A DNA stretch of 64,000 nt, from positions 930,001 to 994,000 of the forward strand of contig CAVTYQ010000007.1 of NCBI GenBank assembly GCA_963739005.1. The letters are read 5' to 3'. How positions within the stretch are numbered: the stretch's first letter is position 1; each line of letters begins with the position of its first letter. The DNA is from DASWJZ01 sp963739005. GTDB lineage: Bacteria; Pseudomonadota; Alphaproteobacteria; Rhizobiales; Afifellaceae. Under the pieces are notes generated by a model that searched no databases, had not been told where the DNA came from, and saw nothing but the letters and a program-made list of their open reading frames with translations. The translations under genes and the position numbers were made by a program. Shown here piece by piece: positions 28,944-37,203 of the stretch.

Positions 28944-29159
28944 ATGGAAAAGTATACGGACGTCTGGCGGTACGATCGCCGGCCCGAGTTCCTGCCCCGC
29001 GGCAAGCAGCTCGTGTCTGCCCTCGTCGATGCCAACATGCCACCGCGACACTACAGGCGCTGGCAGCTAATCGGCAAAGGACGGGCGCTGCTTGGGGACC
29101 GGCGGTGCGTAGTCCGGGCTTTGCCAAGCGGCGCCAAGGCCCGGCTCTTCTTCAGCTAA
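28944..29159 (+). CDS. hypothetical 71-residue protein
   Basis: ATG at 28944 is preceded by GGGAGGAG about 7 bases upstream, a strong ribosome site. The peptide (MEKYTDVWRYDRRPEFLPRG...) is rich in Arg, Tyr and Trp, has no membrane segment and no recognised domain. It is 217 bp downstream of the oxidoreductase gene and is probably separate from that operon. The 217-bp gap itself holds nothing I can name. Confidence 0.5.
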   Translation: MEKYTDVWRYDRRPEFLPRGKQLVSALVDANMPPRHYRRWQLIGKGRALLGDRRCVVRALPSGAKARLFFS

Positions 29160-29651
29160 GCCGGTAGCGACGGCTCTCCAGTTTTCTCATTACGTGCTCG
29201 TCCCGAGCTCGGCATTTCCCCGTCGCAGATCGACCATCTGGCGATCGAGGCGTCAGGTTCCTAATCAGACAAGAGCCCCACCGCCTGGTGCGGCCGGGTG
29301 TCTCGCATATTTGATACTTTGATTTCGTTTTGATTTTCAGGCGCGCGCCCGCTCCACCTCGCGGAATACAATCGCGCCTCAATCGCGCGGTCGATTGCGG
29401 CAGTCTGCTCTTTCAGCAAGATGCGCCACATCGCTCCTTGTCGTGCTCGTGTGCGCAGCTTGTGTAGAAAGGCTCTCTCCGAATGGCGCGAGCAGGATTC
29501 GGAGCGGCGTAGGAAGCTCGCGTGGGAGAGGGCGATGGAGTTCCTGAAGCGGGAGACTGGCCGCGGGCGCGGTCGAGCGTGATCGGCCGTCAGTAGCGAG
29601 CCCGGCGATTTTCAGGTGAGACTCGGCCTCCGGGCAAAAGTTCTGCCGCCC
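29160..29651. other. intergenic stretch with one possible small ORF
   Basis: This stretch of almost 500 bases is more AT-rich than its surroundings around 29300-29340. Apart from a 53-codon frame at 29421-29582 I see no coding, RNA or repeat feature. It lies inside the accessory segment between ssrA and sspB. Confidence 0.4.
29421..29582 (+). CDS. possible 53-residue basic helical protein
   Basis: A frame from ATG 29421 to TGA 29582 encodes MRHIAPCRARVRSLCRK... followed by a charged, probably helical stretch (LSEWREQDSERRRKLAWERA, MEFLKRET) and an Arg/Gly tail. The alternating charge is protein-like, but there is no clear Shine-Dalgarno and no recognised family. It could be a chance frame in GC-rich DNA. 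Confidence 0.25.
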   Translation: MRHIAPCRARVRSLCRKALSEWREQDSERRRKLAWERAMEFLKRETGRGRGRA

Positions 29652-30122
29652 CTAGCGGCGCCAGAAGGTCCGGTGCGGGGCAAGGAGCTCGTCCTCGATC
29701 TCGGGGAAGGGGCCAACGACCTCGATTGGCTTCTGGCCGGAGCCGAGGACCGTCCGCGCCGCGAGGCTCATGGTCGGGTTCTCGGGGTGGTCGCCGGTCT
29801 CCGTGAGGAGCTTCGCCTCCTCGAAACCATAGACCAAGCGGCCGATATTCGCCCAATAGAGCGCACCGGTGCACATGGCACAGGGCTCGCCGGTCGAGAC
29901 CAGCGTAGAGGTCCACAGGAAATCCGCCGGATAGGCGGCCGCGGCGCGGCGCGCGAGCTCGGTCTCGGCGTGGCGCACGACGTCGATGTTCCCCTGCCGC
30001 ATGAGGATGCGATCGTCGGGGCCGACGAGCACACAGCCGAAAGGATGATGCCCGTTCGCGGCGGCCTCGCGCGCGACCGCATCGGCGGCGCGGAGGTGGG
30101 CGAGCATCTGGTCGCGGGTCAT
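29652..30122 (-). CDS. nucleoside/guanine deaminase, cytidine-deaminase fold
   Basis: This zinc-dependent deaminase of the CDA superfamily has 156 residues, with the zinc and proton-shuttle motif HAE (RHAETELARRAAA) and PCAMC (TGEPCAMCTGALYWANIG). The arrangement and the C-terminal FWRR resemble the guanine deaminase/TadA-like group rather than cytidine deaminase. The substrate is likely a purine base or nucleoside, but the exact one is not defined. It stands alone on the minus strand with its own promoter region. Confidence 0.85.
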   Translation of the reverse strand: MTRDQMLAHLRAADAVAREAAANGHHPFGCVLVGPDDRILMRQGNIDVVRHAETELARRAAAAYPADFLWTSTLVSTGEPCAMCTGALYWANIGRLVYGFEEAKLLTETGDHPENPTMSLAARTVLGSGQKPIEVVGPFPEIEDELLAPHRTFWRR

Positions 30123-30203
30123 CGTCTGGTGCCTATCCGAGGCTGTCTAAATTCAATCTCACGACGTTTCCGAGGCTAGAGCACTACAGGTCGCCGCTCT
30201 GAC

Positions 30204-30470
30204 CTACTTCCCCTGATTTCCCTCAGTCTGATCCGTGTCGCCGGAGCTAATCTCTCCGCCGACTTGACCACCGTCTTCGGTGTTTTGCGGGCCGTCTGTG
30301 TTGTCAGCGTCAGCGTCGTCGGAGGATTCTCTCGCACAACCGGCTTCCCCTTGTTCAGCGCACTGCGTCGGGCCGGCTAAGGCAATCGGCGGCGATGTAA
30401 CCGCTCCCGCCACGTAGAGCGTCACTGCGAGCACCACCGCGGCGGCGGTTGTCAAAGAGAAACGGATCAT
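30204..30470 (-). CDS. small secreted acidic hypothetical protein
   Basis: The 88-residue product starts with a clear signal peptide (MIRFSLTTAAAVVLAVTLYV..., cut near ALAGP). A mature part of about 55 residues follows, very rich in Asp, Glu, Gly, Gln and Asn (SSDDADADNTDGPQNTEDGG) with two cysteines (QCAEQGEAGCA). GGAGG sits about 9 bases upstream of ATG 30470. No known family. The acidic low-complexity tail could bind cations, but this is speculation. Confidence 0.6.
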   Translation of the reverse strand: MIRFSLTTAAAVVLAVTLYVAGAVTSPPIALAGPTQCAEQGEAGCARESSDDADADNTDGPQNTEDGGQVGGEISSGDTDQTEGNQGK

Positions 30471-30927
30471 TTCGACCTCCTGTTCGAAGTCTCGAATTTC
30501 GCCGGAAGGCTATGGAGACGCCGCACGAGCTACAAGTGCGCGAAAGACACGCGCGAGACGTAGCCGCTAAATCGGCCGGGCGGCTGGGCTGTCCAAAAAA
30601 CTCGTGCTGGATGTCACTGACCAGTGGGAGCGGCGAGGGCGTTGTGAGGCGCGGGACGCGGTATCACACTGTCGCGATTCCGAACTTTCCATGCCAACGC
30701 AATCTTCGCCGCGGCAGTTCGCCGGGGCGGCGGCTAACTTCCCAAAACCCGGGAAACCAGGCGTTTTTCAGTTTTGCCATCCCCTCCACGTCCGTTCATG
30801 TTTTTCCGGGCGTATGCTGGAAAACGCGTTGCGTTGTCTTCTCAGCACAATCTGGCCTTTCGGTGGAAGCCTCCACTTCGCTTCCGATTCTTGCAAGCGC
30901 CCGAACCTGCCTCTACCTTCGCCGCCG
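30471..30927. other. intergenic region upstream of sspB with one copy of the ssrA-end repeat
   Basis: This 457-bp stretch between divergent genes holds GAAGCCTCCACTTC at 30866-30879, identical to 14 bases in the 3' end of ssrA (19466-19479). The copy is embedded in a small inverted repeat (GTGGA-N4-TCCAC). The promoters of sspB and of the small secreted protein must also lie here. No supported ORF or RNA is seen. Confidence 0.45.
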
Positions 30928-31425
30928 ATGGCAGAAGATCTGATCCGCTACGACGTGCTCGTGCAGGAAGCGCTGCGCGGGGTGGTCAAGAAGGTGCTGA
31001 CGGAGGTGGCGCAGGCCGGGCTTCCGGGCGAGCACCATTTCTTCGTCAGCTTCGCGACGCGCTTCCCCGGCGTGCGAATCTCGCCGCGCCTGATCGCCGA
31101 ATATCCGAACGAGATGACCGTGGTGCTGCAGCACCAGTTCTGGGACCTGACGGTCAACGACGCCGCGTTCGGCGTCGGGCTGTCGTTCAAGGGCATGCCG
31201 GAGACGCTCTACGTGCCGTTCCGCGCCATTTCGAGCTTCGTCGACCCGCATGCCGGCTTCCAGGTGAAATTCGACGCGACGCCCGACGCGGCGGTGATCG
31301 AAGCCGCGGAAGGCGAAGCGCTCGCTGCCGCGCCTGCCGAAACGCCGGCCGAGGTAGCTCCGGCCACCGAGCCGGGCAAGGCGTCCGTCGTCTCGCTCGA
31401 CGCCTTCCGCAAGAAGAACGGCTGA
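30928..31425 (+). CDS. sspB: SspB-type ClpXP adaptor (alphaproteobacterial)
   Basis: SspB delivers ssrA-tagged proteins to the ClpXP protease. The 165-residue product has the SspB core (DLIRYDVLVQEALRGVVKKVL, HHFFVSFATRFPGVRISPRL, MTVVLQHQFWDLTV, FKGMPETLYVPFRAISSFVDP) and an Ala/Pro/Glu-rich linker ending in the short ClpX-binding tail VVSLDAFRKKNG. ATG 30928 is chosen because it precedes the conserved DLIRYD; longer frames run into non-coding sequence. It lies 11 kb from ssrA, whose product creates its substrates, and 98 bp before fumC. Confidence 0.93.
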   Translation: MAEDLIRYDVLVQEALRGVVKKVLTEVAQAGLPGEHHFFVSFATRFPGVRISPRLIAEYPNEMTVVLQHQFWDLTVNDAAFGVGLSFKGMPETLYVPFRAISSFVDPHAGFQVKFDATPDAAVIEAAEGEALAAAPAETPAEVAPATEPGKASVVSLDAFRKKNG

Positions 31426-31523
31426 CGCGCCCTCGCCTCGGCCCGACCGCCTTGCGTCCCTTCCGGGTCGGTGACAGAAGCATTTTCGGGTGGGGGCCTT
31501 CTAGAAGGGCTGCGGGGAGCGGG

Positions 31524-32915
31524 ATGACGAAGACGCGTACGGAGACCGATTCCTTCGGTCCCCTGGAAGTTCCGGCTGACAAATACTGGGGCGCGCAGAC
31601 CGCCCGCTCGCTGATCAATTTCCGCATCGGCACGGAAACGATGCCGCTCTTGCTCATCCGGGCCTTCGGCATCATCAAGCGGGCGGCGGCGCTCACCAAC
31701 AAGGATCTCGGCAAGCTCGATCCGCGCCTCGCCGACGCAATCGCCGCGGCGGCGCAGGAGGTGCTCGACGGCAAGCTCGACGACAACTTCCCGCTCGTCG
31801 TCTGGCAGACCGGCTCCGGCACGCAGACCAACATGAACGCCAACGAGGTTATCGCCAACCGGGCGATCGAGATGCTCGGCGGCACGCTCGGATCGAAAAA
31901 GCCGGTGCATCCGAACGACCACGTCAACATGAGCCAGTCGTCGAACGATTCGTTTCCGACGGCGATGAACATCTCGGCCGCGGAAGCGATCGTGCAGAAC
32001 CTGCTCCCGGCCGTGCAGCATCTGCGCGATGCGCTCAACCGCAAGGCGGCGCAGTTCGCCCACATCATCAAGATCGGCCGCACGCACACGCAGGACGCGA
32101 CGCCGCTGACGCTCGGCCAGGAATTCTCCGGCTACGTGGCGCAGCTCGAATACGGGCTGCGGCGCGTCAAGGAGGCTACGGAATATCTCTTCGAGCTTGC
32201 GCAGGGCGGCACCGCGGTCGGCACCGGCTTGAACTGCCCGCCCGGGTTCCCGGAGCGCTTCGCCGAGATCGTCGCGGAAATTACCGGCCTTCCCTTCCGC
32301 ACGGCGCCGAACAAGTTCGAGGCGATTGCCGCGCACGACGCCTATGTCTTCGCGCACGGCGCGTTGAACTCGCTTGCGGTCTCGCTCTTCAAGATCGCCA
32401 ACGACATCCGCCTTCTCGGCTCCGGCCCGCGCTCGGGGCTCGGCGAGCTCAGCCTGCCGGAGAACGAGGCCGGCTCGTCGATCATGCCCGGCAAGGTCAA
32501 CCCGACGCAGTCGGAGGCGATGACAATGGTCTGCACGCAGGTGATGGGCAACCAGACCACGCTCAGCGTCGCCGGCAGCCAAGGGCATTTCGAGCTCAAC
32601 GTCTACAAGCCGGTCATGGCCTACGACATGCTGCAGTCGGTTCGGCTACTCTCCGACGCCTGCAACTCGTTCGCCGACAATTGCGTGGCCGGCATCGAAG
32701 CGAACGAGGCGCACATCGCGGCGCTGGTGGGGCGCTCGCTGATGCTCGTCACCGCGCTTGCGCCGAAGATCGGCTACGACAACGCCACCAAGGTCGCCAA
32801 GGCGGCGCACAAGAACGGCACGACTCTGAAAGAGGAAGCGGTCGGCATGGGCTTCGTCACCGCCGAAGAGTTCGACCAGATCGTGCGGCCGCAGAACATG
32901 ATCGGACCGCAGTGA
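31524..32915 (+). CDS. fumC: class II fumarate hydratase
   Basis: Fumarase interconverts fumarate and malate in the TCA cycle without an iron-sulfur cluster. The 463-residue protein has all class II features: DSFGPLEVPADKYWGAQTAR, VWQTGSGTQTNMNANEV, HPNDHVNMSQSSNDSFPTAM, GRTHTQDATPLTLGQEFSGY and the signature GSSIMPGKVNPTQSEAM. ATG 31524 follows GGGAGCGGG. It is followed 5 bases later by the DUF4169 gene, a neighbourhood typical of Rhizobiales. Confidence 0.97.
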   Translation: MTKTRTETDSFGPLEVPADKYWGAQTARSLINFRIGTETMPLLLIRAFGIIKRAAALTNKDLGKLDPRLADAIAAAAQEVLDGKLDDNFPLVVWQTGSGTQTNMNANEVIANRAIEMLGGTLGSKKPVHPNDHVNMSQSSNDSFPTAMNISAAEAIVQNLLPAVQHLRDALNRKAAQFAHIIKIGRTHTQDATPLTLGQEFSGYVAQLEYGLRRVKEATEYLFELAQGGTAVGTGLNCPPGFPERFAEIVAEITGLPFRTAPNKFEAIAAHDAYVFAHGALNSLAVSLFKIANDIRLLGSGPRSGLGELSLPENEAGSSIMPGKVNPTQSEAMTMVCTQVMGNQTTLSVAGSQGHFELNVYKPVMAYDMLQSVRLLSDACNSFADNCVAGIEANEAHIAALVGRSLMLVTALAPKIGYDNATKVAKAAHKNGTTLKEEAVGMGFVTAEEFDQIVRPQNMIGPQ

Positions 32916-32920
32916 GACAT

Positions 32921-33115
32921 GTGAGCGACCCCCTCAACCTGCGCCTCGCCAGGAAACACAAGCGCCGCGCCGAGAAGGAAGCGGAAGCGGCGGCGAAGCG
33001 GCTCGCACATGGCCGGTCCAAGGGCGAGACCACCAAGGCCAAGCTCGTCAGTGCGCTCGAAGAGAAGCGCCTCGAAATGCACCGCCGCGCGCCGGACGAC
33101 AAAGATTGCGGCTGA
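32921..33115 (+). CDS. DUF4169 small basic protein
   Basis: The 64-residue product begins at GTG 32921 (VSDPLNLRLARKHKRRAEKE) and is almost entirely charged and helical, with EAEAAAKRLAHGRSKGETTKAK and EEKRLEMHRR, the pattern of DUF4169. An out-of-frame ATG overlaps the GTG and was rejected. The gene starts 5 bases after fumC and is followed by an RHH gene, the usual context for this family. Function is unknown; nucleic-acid or ribosome association is only a guess from composition. Confidence 0.8.
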   Translation: MSDPLNLRLARKHKRRAEKEAEAAAKRLAHGRSKGETTKAKLVSALEEKRLEMHRRAPDDKDCG

Positions 33116-33139
33116 ACACGCGACCGGTATCCGAAGCCG

Positions 33140-33355
33140 ATGATCCGCAAGCGCTCCATCAAGCTCAAGGGGCACGCCACCAGCGTATCGCTCGAGGACG
33201 AGTATTGGCGCGAGCTGAAGCGCATGGCGGACGGGCTCGGGATTGCGCTTTCGGATCTCGTCGAACGGATCGATGCCGCGCGCGCCGGCGACAATCTCTC
33301 TTCAGCGCTTCGGCTCGCCGTGCTTGCCGATCTTAAGCACCACATCCGCGGCTAG
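33140..33355 (+). CDS. ribbon-helix-helix domain protein
   Basis: The 71-residue protein has the RHH_4 pattern: a short basic strand (MIRKRSIKLKGHATSVSLED) followed by two helices (EYWRELKRMADGLGIALSDL, VERIDAARAGDNLSSALRLA). This is a small DNA-binding fold that works as a dimer. It is co-directional with fumC and DUF4169 and 24 bases downstream of the latter, a conserved arrangement in Rhizobiales. No partner toxin is adjacent, so it is more likely a regulator than an antitoxin. Confidence 0.82.
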   Translation: MIRKRSIKLKGHATSVSLEDEYWRELKRMADGLGIALSDLVERIDAARAGDNLSSALRLAVLADLKHHIRG

Positions 33356-33375
33356 CGCGTCAGCCGCACGTCTCG

Positions 33376-36300
33376 CTAGCGGATTTTGACGATCGTGCCG
33401 TTCGACAGCATCTTGTACTCGGGGAGCGGCTTGGCAGGCACAGTTGGCGATGCGGGCGCGGCGGTGCGGGGGGCCGGCTCCGGTGCAGGCGTCTGCGACG
33501 GTGCTGCCGTCGGCGCCGGCGTCGGGTCCTGCGCGGGCGTCGTCGGCGCGGATTCTGGCACAAGGTCGATGGGCGGGCCGACCGGCGTCGTCTGCGGCGC
33601 GGTGGGCGCGGGTGCGGGTGCGGGCGATTCAGGCGTGCTCTGCTGTTCCGCCGCGTGCCGTTCCGCTTCCGCTTGACGGGCCGCTTCTTCCGCCTTGCGG
33701 GCCGCCTCCTCCGCCTCGACGCGCTGGCGCTCCGCCTCAAGCGTTTCGAGCTCTTTCAGCTGGCGCTGCAGGAAGCGGCTGCGCATCAGGTTCAGCAACG
33801 GATCGAGATCGATCTGCCGGTCGGGGCTCTCGATGTCGCCGGAGAAGCGGATCGGCACGTAGGGCTGCGTTTCGTCGGCTCCGACGTCGCCGCTCCTGAC
33901 CGCCCACTGGCTCTGCAGCGTCAGCCGGGTGAGGTCAAAGGTCGCGTCGGCGAGTATCGCGGTCGAGCCCGACTCGAGCGAGACGGTCGGGATGCTCATG
34001 ACTCCGTTGGCGATGGCGAACGACCCCGCCGCGCGCCCGATATCAACGGCGCCCGAGCCGAAAAGCGTGGCAAAGGTTTCGCGCGCCTTGGTCTCGTCGG
34101 GCTCCTTCTTCTCCTCCGCCAAGGCCATGACCGCGGTCAGCGCGCCCGGGTTCAGAGCGTTCAGGCGGCCGGCGTCGATCGCAAACGAGCCGCTTCCGGC
34201 AAGAGTCGCCACGACGCCGGCCGTGCTCCTTCCGCGGCCGGCGACGTCGAACGACGCATCGAGCTTGCCCGAGGCGACGGGCAAGCCGGCGCGCTCCCAC
34301 ACCAGTCCTTCTATAGCGCCGCCGGTCAGACCGCCGCGGAGCGACAGATCGACCGCGCCGTCTTGAACCGTCGCGCTCAGCGCTCCCTTCAGCACGCCGC
34401 CCGCGAAGCTGGCCGAATCGAGGTCGAGCTGCAGCTTGCCGTCGGCGAGCTGCAGGCCGAGGTTGGCATCGGTCGCCGCGAGCGGCGCACCGACGTCGAG
34501 CGTCGCCGCGTCGAGCTTGAGATCGAGGGCCACATCCCGCGGCAGCGGGTTGGCGAACGGCGTGTCGCTCCAACCCGTGTCGCCGACGCCCGGCGTCGCG
34601 CCGACGGCAAGCCCGGCAAGCGTCGGCGCGGAGACGGCCGCGAGCTTAAGGTTCCCGGAAAGCCGGATATTCGGCGCAAGCGTCGCGTCGACCGCGCCGC
34701 TTATCGGTCCACCGTCAAAATCCCCCTTATCGAAAACAACGCCGACCTTGCCCTGCGAATACTCGAGGCGGCCGGCGGCGGAGGCGGCGTGCCCTTCTCC
34801 GACCCCCGGCGCGGCAATCCCGGCAAGCAGGAACAGCGGATCGATATCGGCGGTCTTGGCGGTGAACGCGCCGGCGACCGAGGGCTCGCCGTCACGGAAC
34901 GCCGTGCTCCCGTCATAGGCTACGTCCACACCGGCGATCGAGCCGGTGAGCTTGAGCTTGCCGCCCGCGGCGAGTGCGCCCTCGAAATCCGCGTCGAGCT
35001 TGAGCGGGCCGGAACGCACCGGCAGTGCGGCAAGGCCAGCTTGTCTCAGCACCGTGCCGCTATCCTCGCCGTCGGCATGCACCTTCAGCGAGCCGGCGAG
35101 CGTCGAAAGATCGCCAAGCGACCCCTTCCCTTCGCCCTCCAGCGTCAGATGCGTTGCCGCGAAGCTCCCGGTCAACGCCACCGAAAGCTTCTCGCCCGCC
35201 GCGCCCGCCTCAGCCGAGACATCGGCGACGACCGGCGAGAGAATCGGCGCGACGTCCTTCAGGTGCCGGGCGATCCGGCTCTCCGGCGCCAGGCTTGCGA
35301 GGAACTCCGCCGCGCCGCCGAAATTCTCCGCCTTGATCGAAGCCTCGATGGAGCCGGAGGGTTTTCCGAACGGGTCGCGAATACTGCCGAGCGCCTCCAC
35401 GCTCGCCCCGGCGAGGTCGGCGACGGAGAGCTTGCGAAGGTCAAGCTCGCCCCCCTCGAACCCGCCCTCGATAACGACGGAGTGCGCGTCGATCCCGCCT
35501 GCGCTCACGACGTCGGCCTTCAGCGACAGCGTCATCTGCTCGATGTTTCCGGCGGCCACCGTCTTGCCGGCAAGGAGTTCGGCGAGGGCGCGCGCTTCGA
35601 CGAGGTCGGCGCGATCGGCGGCGAGATCGACCGTCACGAAGTAGTGACCGGATTCCTGGAAGCGCCGGACGTCGACGGAACCGCGCATCGTTCCCGCGCC
35701 GGTCGCCGCGGTCAGGTTGGAGAGGCGCTGCTCGTCGGGACCGAAGTCGACGTCGGCGTCGAGGGCGAAGCGCCCGATCTTCGTCGCCGAGCCGACCTCG
35801 CCGCGCCACCAGCCGGCGAAGGCCGCCGGTCGCTGCGACGCGATATGGGCCCGGCCGCGGAAGGTGGCGCTGGAATCGATTCCGAACGTTCCGGCAAGCG
35901 TCACTTCCGTCTCGCCGGGGAGAACCGCGGAGAAGCGGTCGACGCGCCAGGCGCCGTCGCCGGTCGAGAGATCGGCGGCGAGAGCCTGCACCACGCCGCC
36001 GCCGACGACCGCGCCCTGCGCCGAAAGATGCAGCGTGCCCGGTATCGGGGGAAGCGGAAGCGCGGGAAGTTGCTCGGCGACCACTTTCACGGCGGATTCG
36101 ATCGCAACGGGCGCGTCCGTCCCGCCGCCAAGGGTGCTGTCGAGGTCGATCTGCCGCGCCGAGAGCGTGGCGTCGAAGTGCGGCGCGGCGGCAAAGTCGA
36201 GCTTTCCTTCCGCCTGCAAAATGAGCGGCCGCTCCGTGGCGCCGTAGGAAATCTGCAGCGCGCTCACGCTGAGCGCCGTCGGCTCGAGCGCGAAGCCGCC

Positions 36301-37041
36301 GGCTGCGTGGAAGTCCGCCCACGGCGAACGCTCGGCCGCCGGGTCCTTCGGCTCGAGGCCGGCCACCGTCACCGTGCCCTCGTATTTCGGCGGCTCTCCG
36401 TTGACGATCGTGAGCTTCCCATCCGTCGACAGCGTCACCGGGTAGTCGGGGGAGCGGGCGGAAGCCTTGGCGGTGACGGAGCCATCGGCGAAGCGCCCGA
36501 AGCTGACGCTGAGCGCGATCGGCTGGTCTTCCAGAGCGAAGTTGGCTTCGACCTTGCCGGGGCCTATGAGCGTGTCGGCCTCGACCACCGCGTCGATGCT
36601 CTCGGCGTGCCACGCGTGACCGCTGCGGCTGTCGAAGACGATCGCGCTCCCCTTGTCGATCTCCAGCCGCTCAAGCGAGATGCGCCCGGCGTCGAGCCGC
36701 CAGGAGCCGCTCAGCGCCCCCTCCCCGGCGGCAAGCTTGGCCAGATCGACGTGGAAGACCGGCCGCTCCATCGTCATCTGGATGATGCGGACCTCGCCGC
36801 GCAGAAGCGGCGCAAGCTCGACCTCCGCGCGGAAGCGCTCCATCTTCACGTCCGGCGCCGCCGGGTCCCCGACATCGACGTCGGTGAAGCTCAGAACCGG
36901 CGTCGGCAGCAGGCGGACGCTCGCCTTTCCGGCGACGGTGACGGGCCGGCCGACATAGGCCGTCGCCTCGCGCTCGAAGGTTTGCCGATACGACGTCCAA
37001 TCGACAAAGTGCGGCCCTATCAGAGCCGTGAAAAGGATCAC
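33376..37041 (-). CDS. AsmA-family envelope protein
   Basis: This large AsmA-like protein anchored in the inner membrane has a periplasmic body; the family is linked to lipid transport and outer-membrane homeostasis. From GTG 37041 it is 1,221 residues: LFTALIGPHFVDWTSYRQTF and the AsmA N-terminal domain, long beta-rich repeats, then AsmA_2-like sequence (ALNPGALTAVMALAEEKKEP, SGSTAILADATFDLTRLTL). A coiled coil rich in Glu/Ala follows (residues about 1105-1150), then a Pro/Ala-rich tail ending PEYKMLSNGTIVKIR. The real start is probably 13 codons upstream at CTG 37080 (LSKFFIGAGTLIIVILF), preceded by AGGAGA; that restores a full membrane helix, and no ATG, GTG or TTG exists there before an in-frame stop. 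Confidence 0.88.
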   Translation of the reverse strand: MILFTALIGPHFVDWTSYRQTFEREATAYVGRPVTVAGKASVRLLPTPVLSFTDVDVGDPAAPDVKMERFRAEVELAPLLRGEVRIIQMTMERPVFHVDLAKLAAGEGALSGSWRLDAGRISLERLEIDKGSAIVFDSRSGHAWHAESIDAVVEADTLIGPGKVEANFALEDQPIALSVSFGRFADGSVTAKASARSPDYPVTLSTDGKLTIVNGEPPKYEGTVTVAGLEPKDPAAERSPWADFHAAGGFALEPTALSVSALQISYGATERPLILQAEGKLDFAAAPHFDATLSARQIDLDSTLGGGTDAPVAIESAVKVVAEQLPALPLPPIPGTLHLSAQGAVVGGGVVQALAADLSTGDGAWRVDRFSAVLPGETEVTLAGTFGIDSSATFRGRAHIASQRPAAFAGWWRGEVGSATKIGRFALDADVDFGPDEQRLSNLTAATGAGTMRGSVDVRRFQESGHYFVTVDLAADRADLVEARALAELLAGKTVAAGNIEQMTLSLKADVVSAGGIDAHSVVIEGGFEGGELDLRKLSVADLAGASVEALGSIRDPFGKPSGSIEASIKAENFGGAAEFLASLAPESRIARHLKDVAPILSPVVADVSAEAGAAGEKLSVALTGSFAATHLTLEGEGKGSLGDLSTLAGSLKVHADGEDSGTVLRQAGLAALPVRSGPLKLDADFEGALAAGGKLKLTGSIAGVDVAYDGSTAFRDGEPSVAGAFTAKTADIDPLFLLAGIAAPGVGEGHAASAAGRLEYSQGKVGVVFDKGDFDGGPISGAVDATLAPNIRLSGNLKLAAVSAPTLAGLAVGATPGVGDTGWSDTPFANPLPRDVALDLKLDAATLDVGAPLAATDANLGLQLADGKLQLDLDSASFAGGVLKGALSATVQDGAVDLSLRGGLTGGAIEGLVWERAGLPVASGKLDASFDVAGRGRSTAGVVATLAGSGSFAIDAGRLNALNPGALTAVMALAEEKKEPDETKARETFATLFGSGAVDIGRAAGSFAIANGVMSIPTVSLESGSTAILADATFDLTRLTLQSQWAVRSGDVGADETQPYVPIRFSGDIESPDRQIDLDPLLNLMRSRFLQRQLKELETLEAERQRVEAEEAARKAEEAARQAEAERHAAEQQSTPESPAPAPAPTAPQTTPVGPPIDLVPESAPTTPAQDPTPAPTAAPSQTPAPEPAPRTAAPASPTVPAKPLPEYKMLSNGTIVKIR

Positions 37042-37146
37042 GATGATTAGAGTGCCGGCGCCAATGAAGAACTTGCTCAGCTCTCGTCTCCTCGTCGCCT
37101 AACGTCGCTTCCGGTCCGCTCGATTCAGATGAGGGCACATTTGCTT

Positions 37147-37203
37147 TGTTCGAACGTGATCTTGTCCGAAAATCCGGTCCCACTTGTCGCGATCATGCTC
37201 TAG
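37147..37203 (-). repeat. Rhizobiales-type palindromic intergenic repeat
   Basis: On the minus strand the segment reads TAGAGCATGATCGCGACAAG, then TGGGACCGGATTTTCGGACA, then AGATCACGTTCGAAC. This is the dispersed intergenic element I recall from many Rhizobiales genomes (GAGCATGATC...GTGGGAACCGG...GATCATGCTC), with imperfect outer arms. It overlaps the stop codon of the adjacent oxidase gene and ends about 65 bp from the AsmA gene. Such elements may act as mRNA 3'-end structures. Only one copy is seen in this window. Confidence 0.7.

Noticed and set aside
30604..30927. Upstream extension of the sspB frame by about 108 codons
   Set aside because: The conserved SspB N-terminus begins at ATG 30928; the extension is Cys/Pro/Ser-rich without similarity.
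33655..37050. 1131-codon open frame opposite the AsmA gene
   Set aside because: Long only because of codon bias on the coding strand; no start context and no family resemblance.
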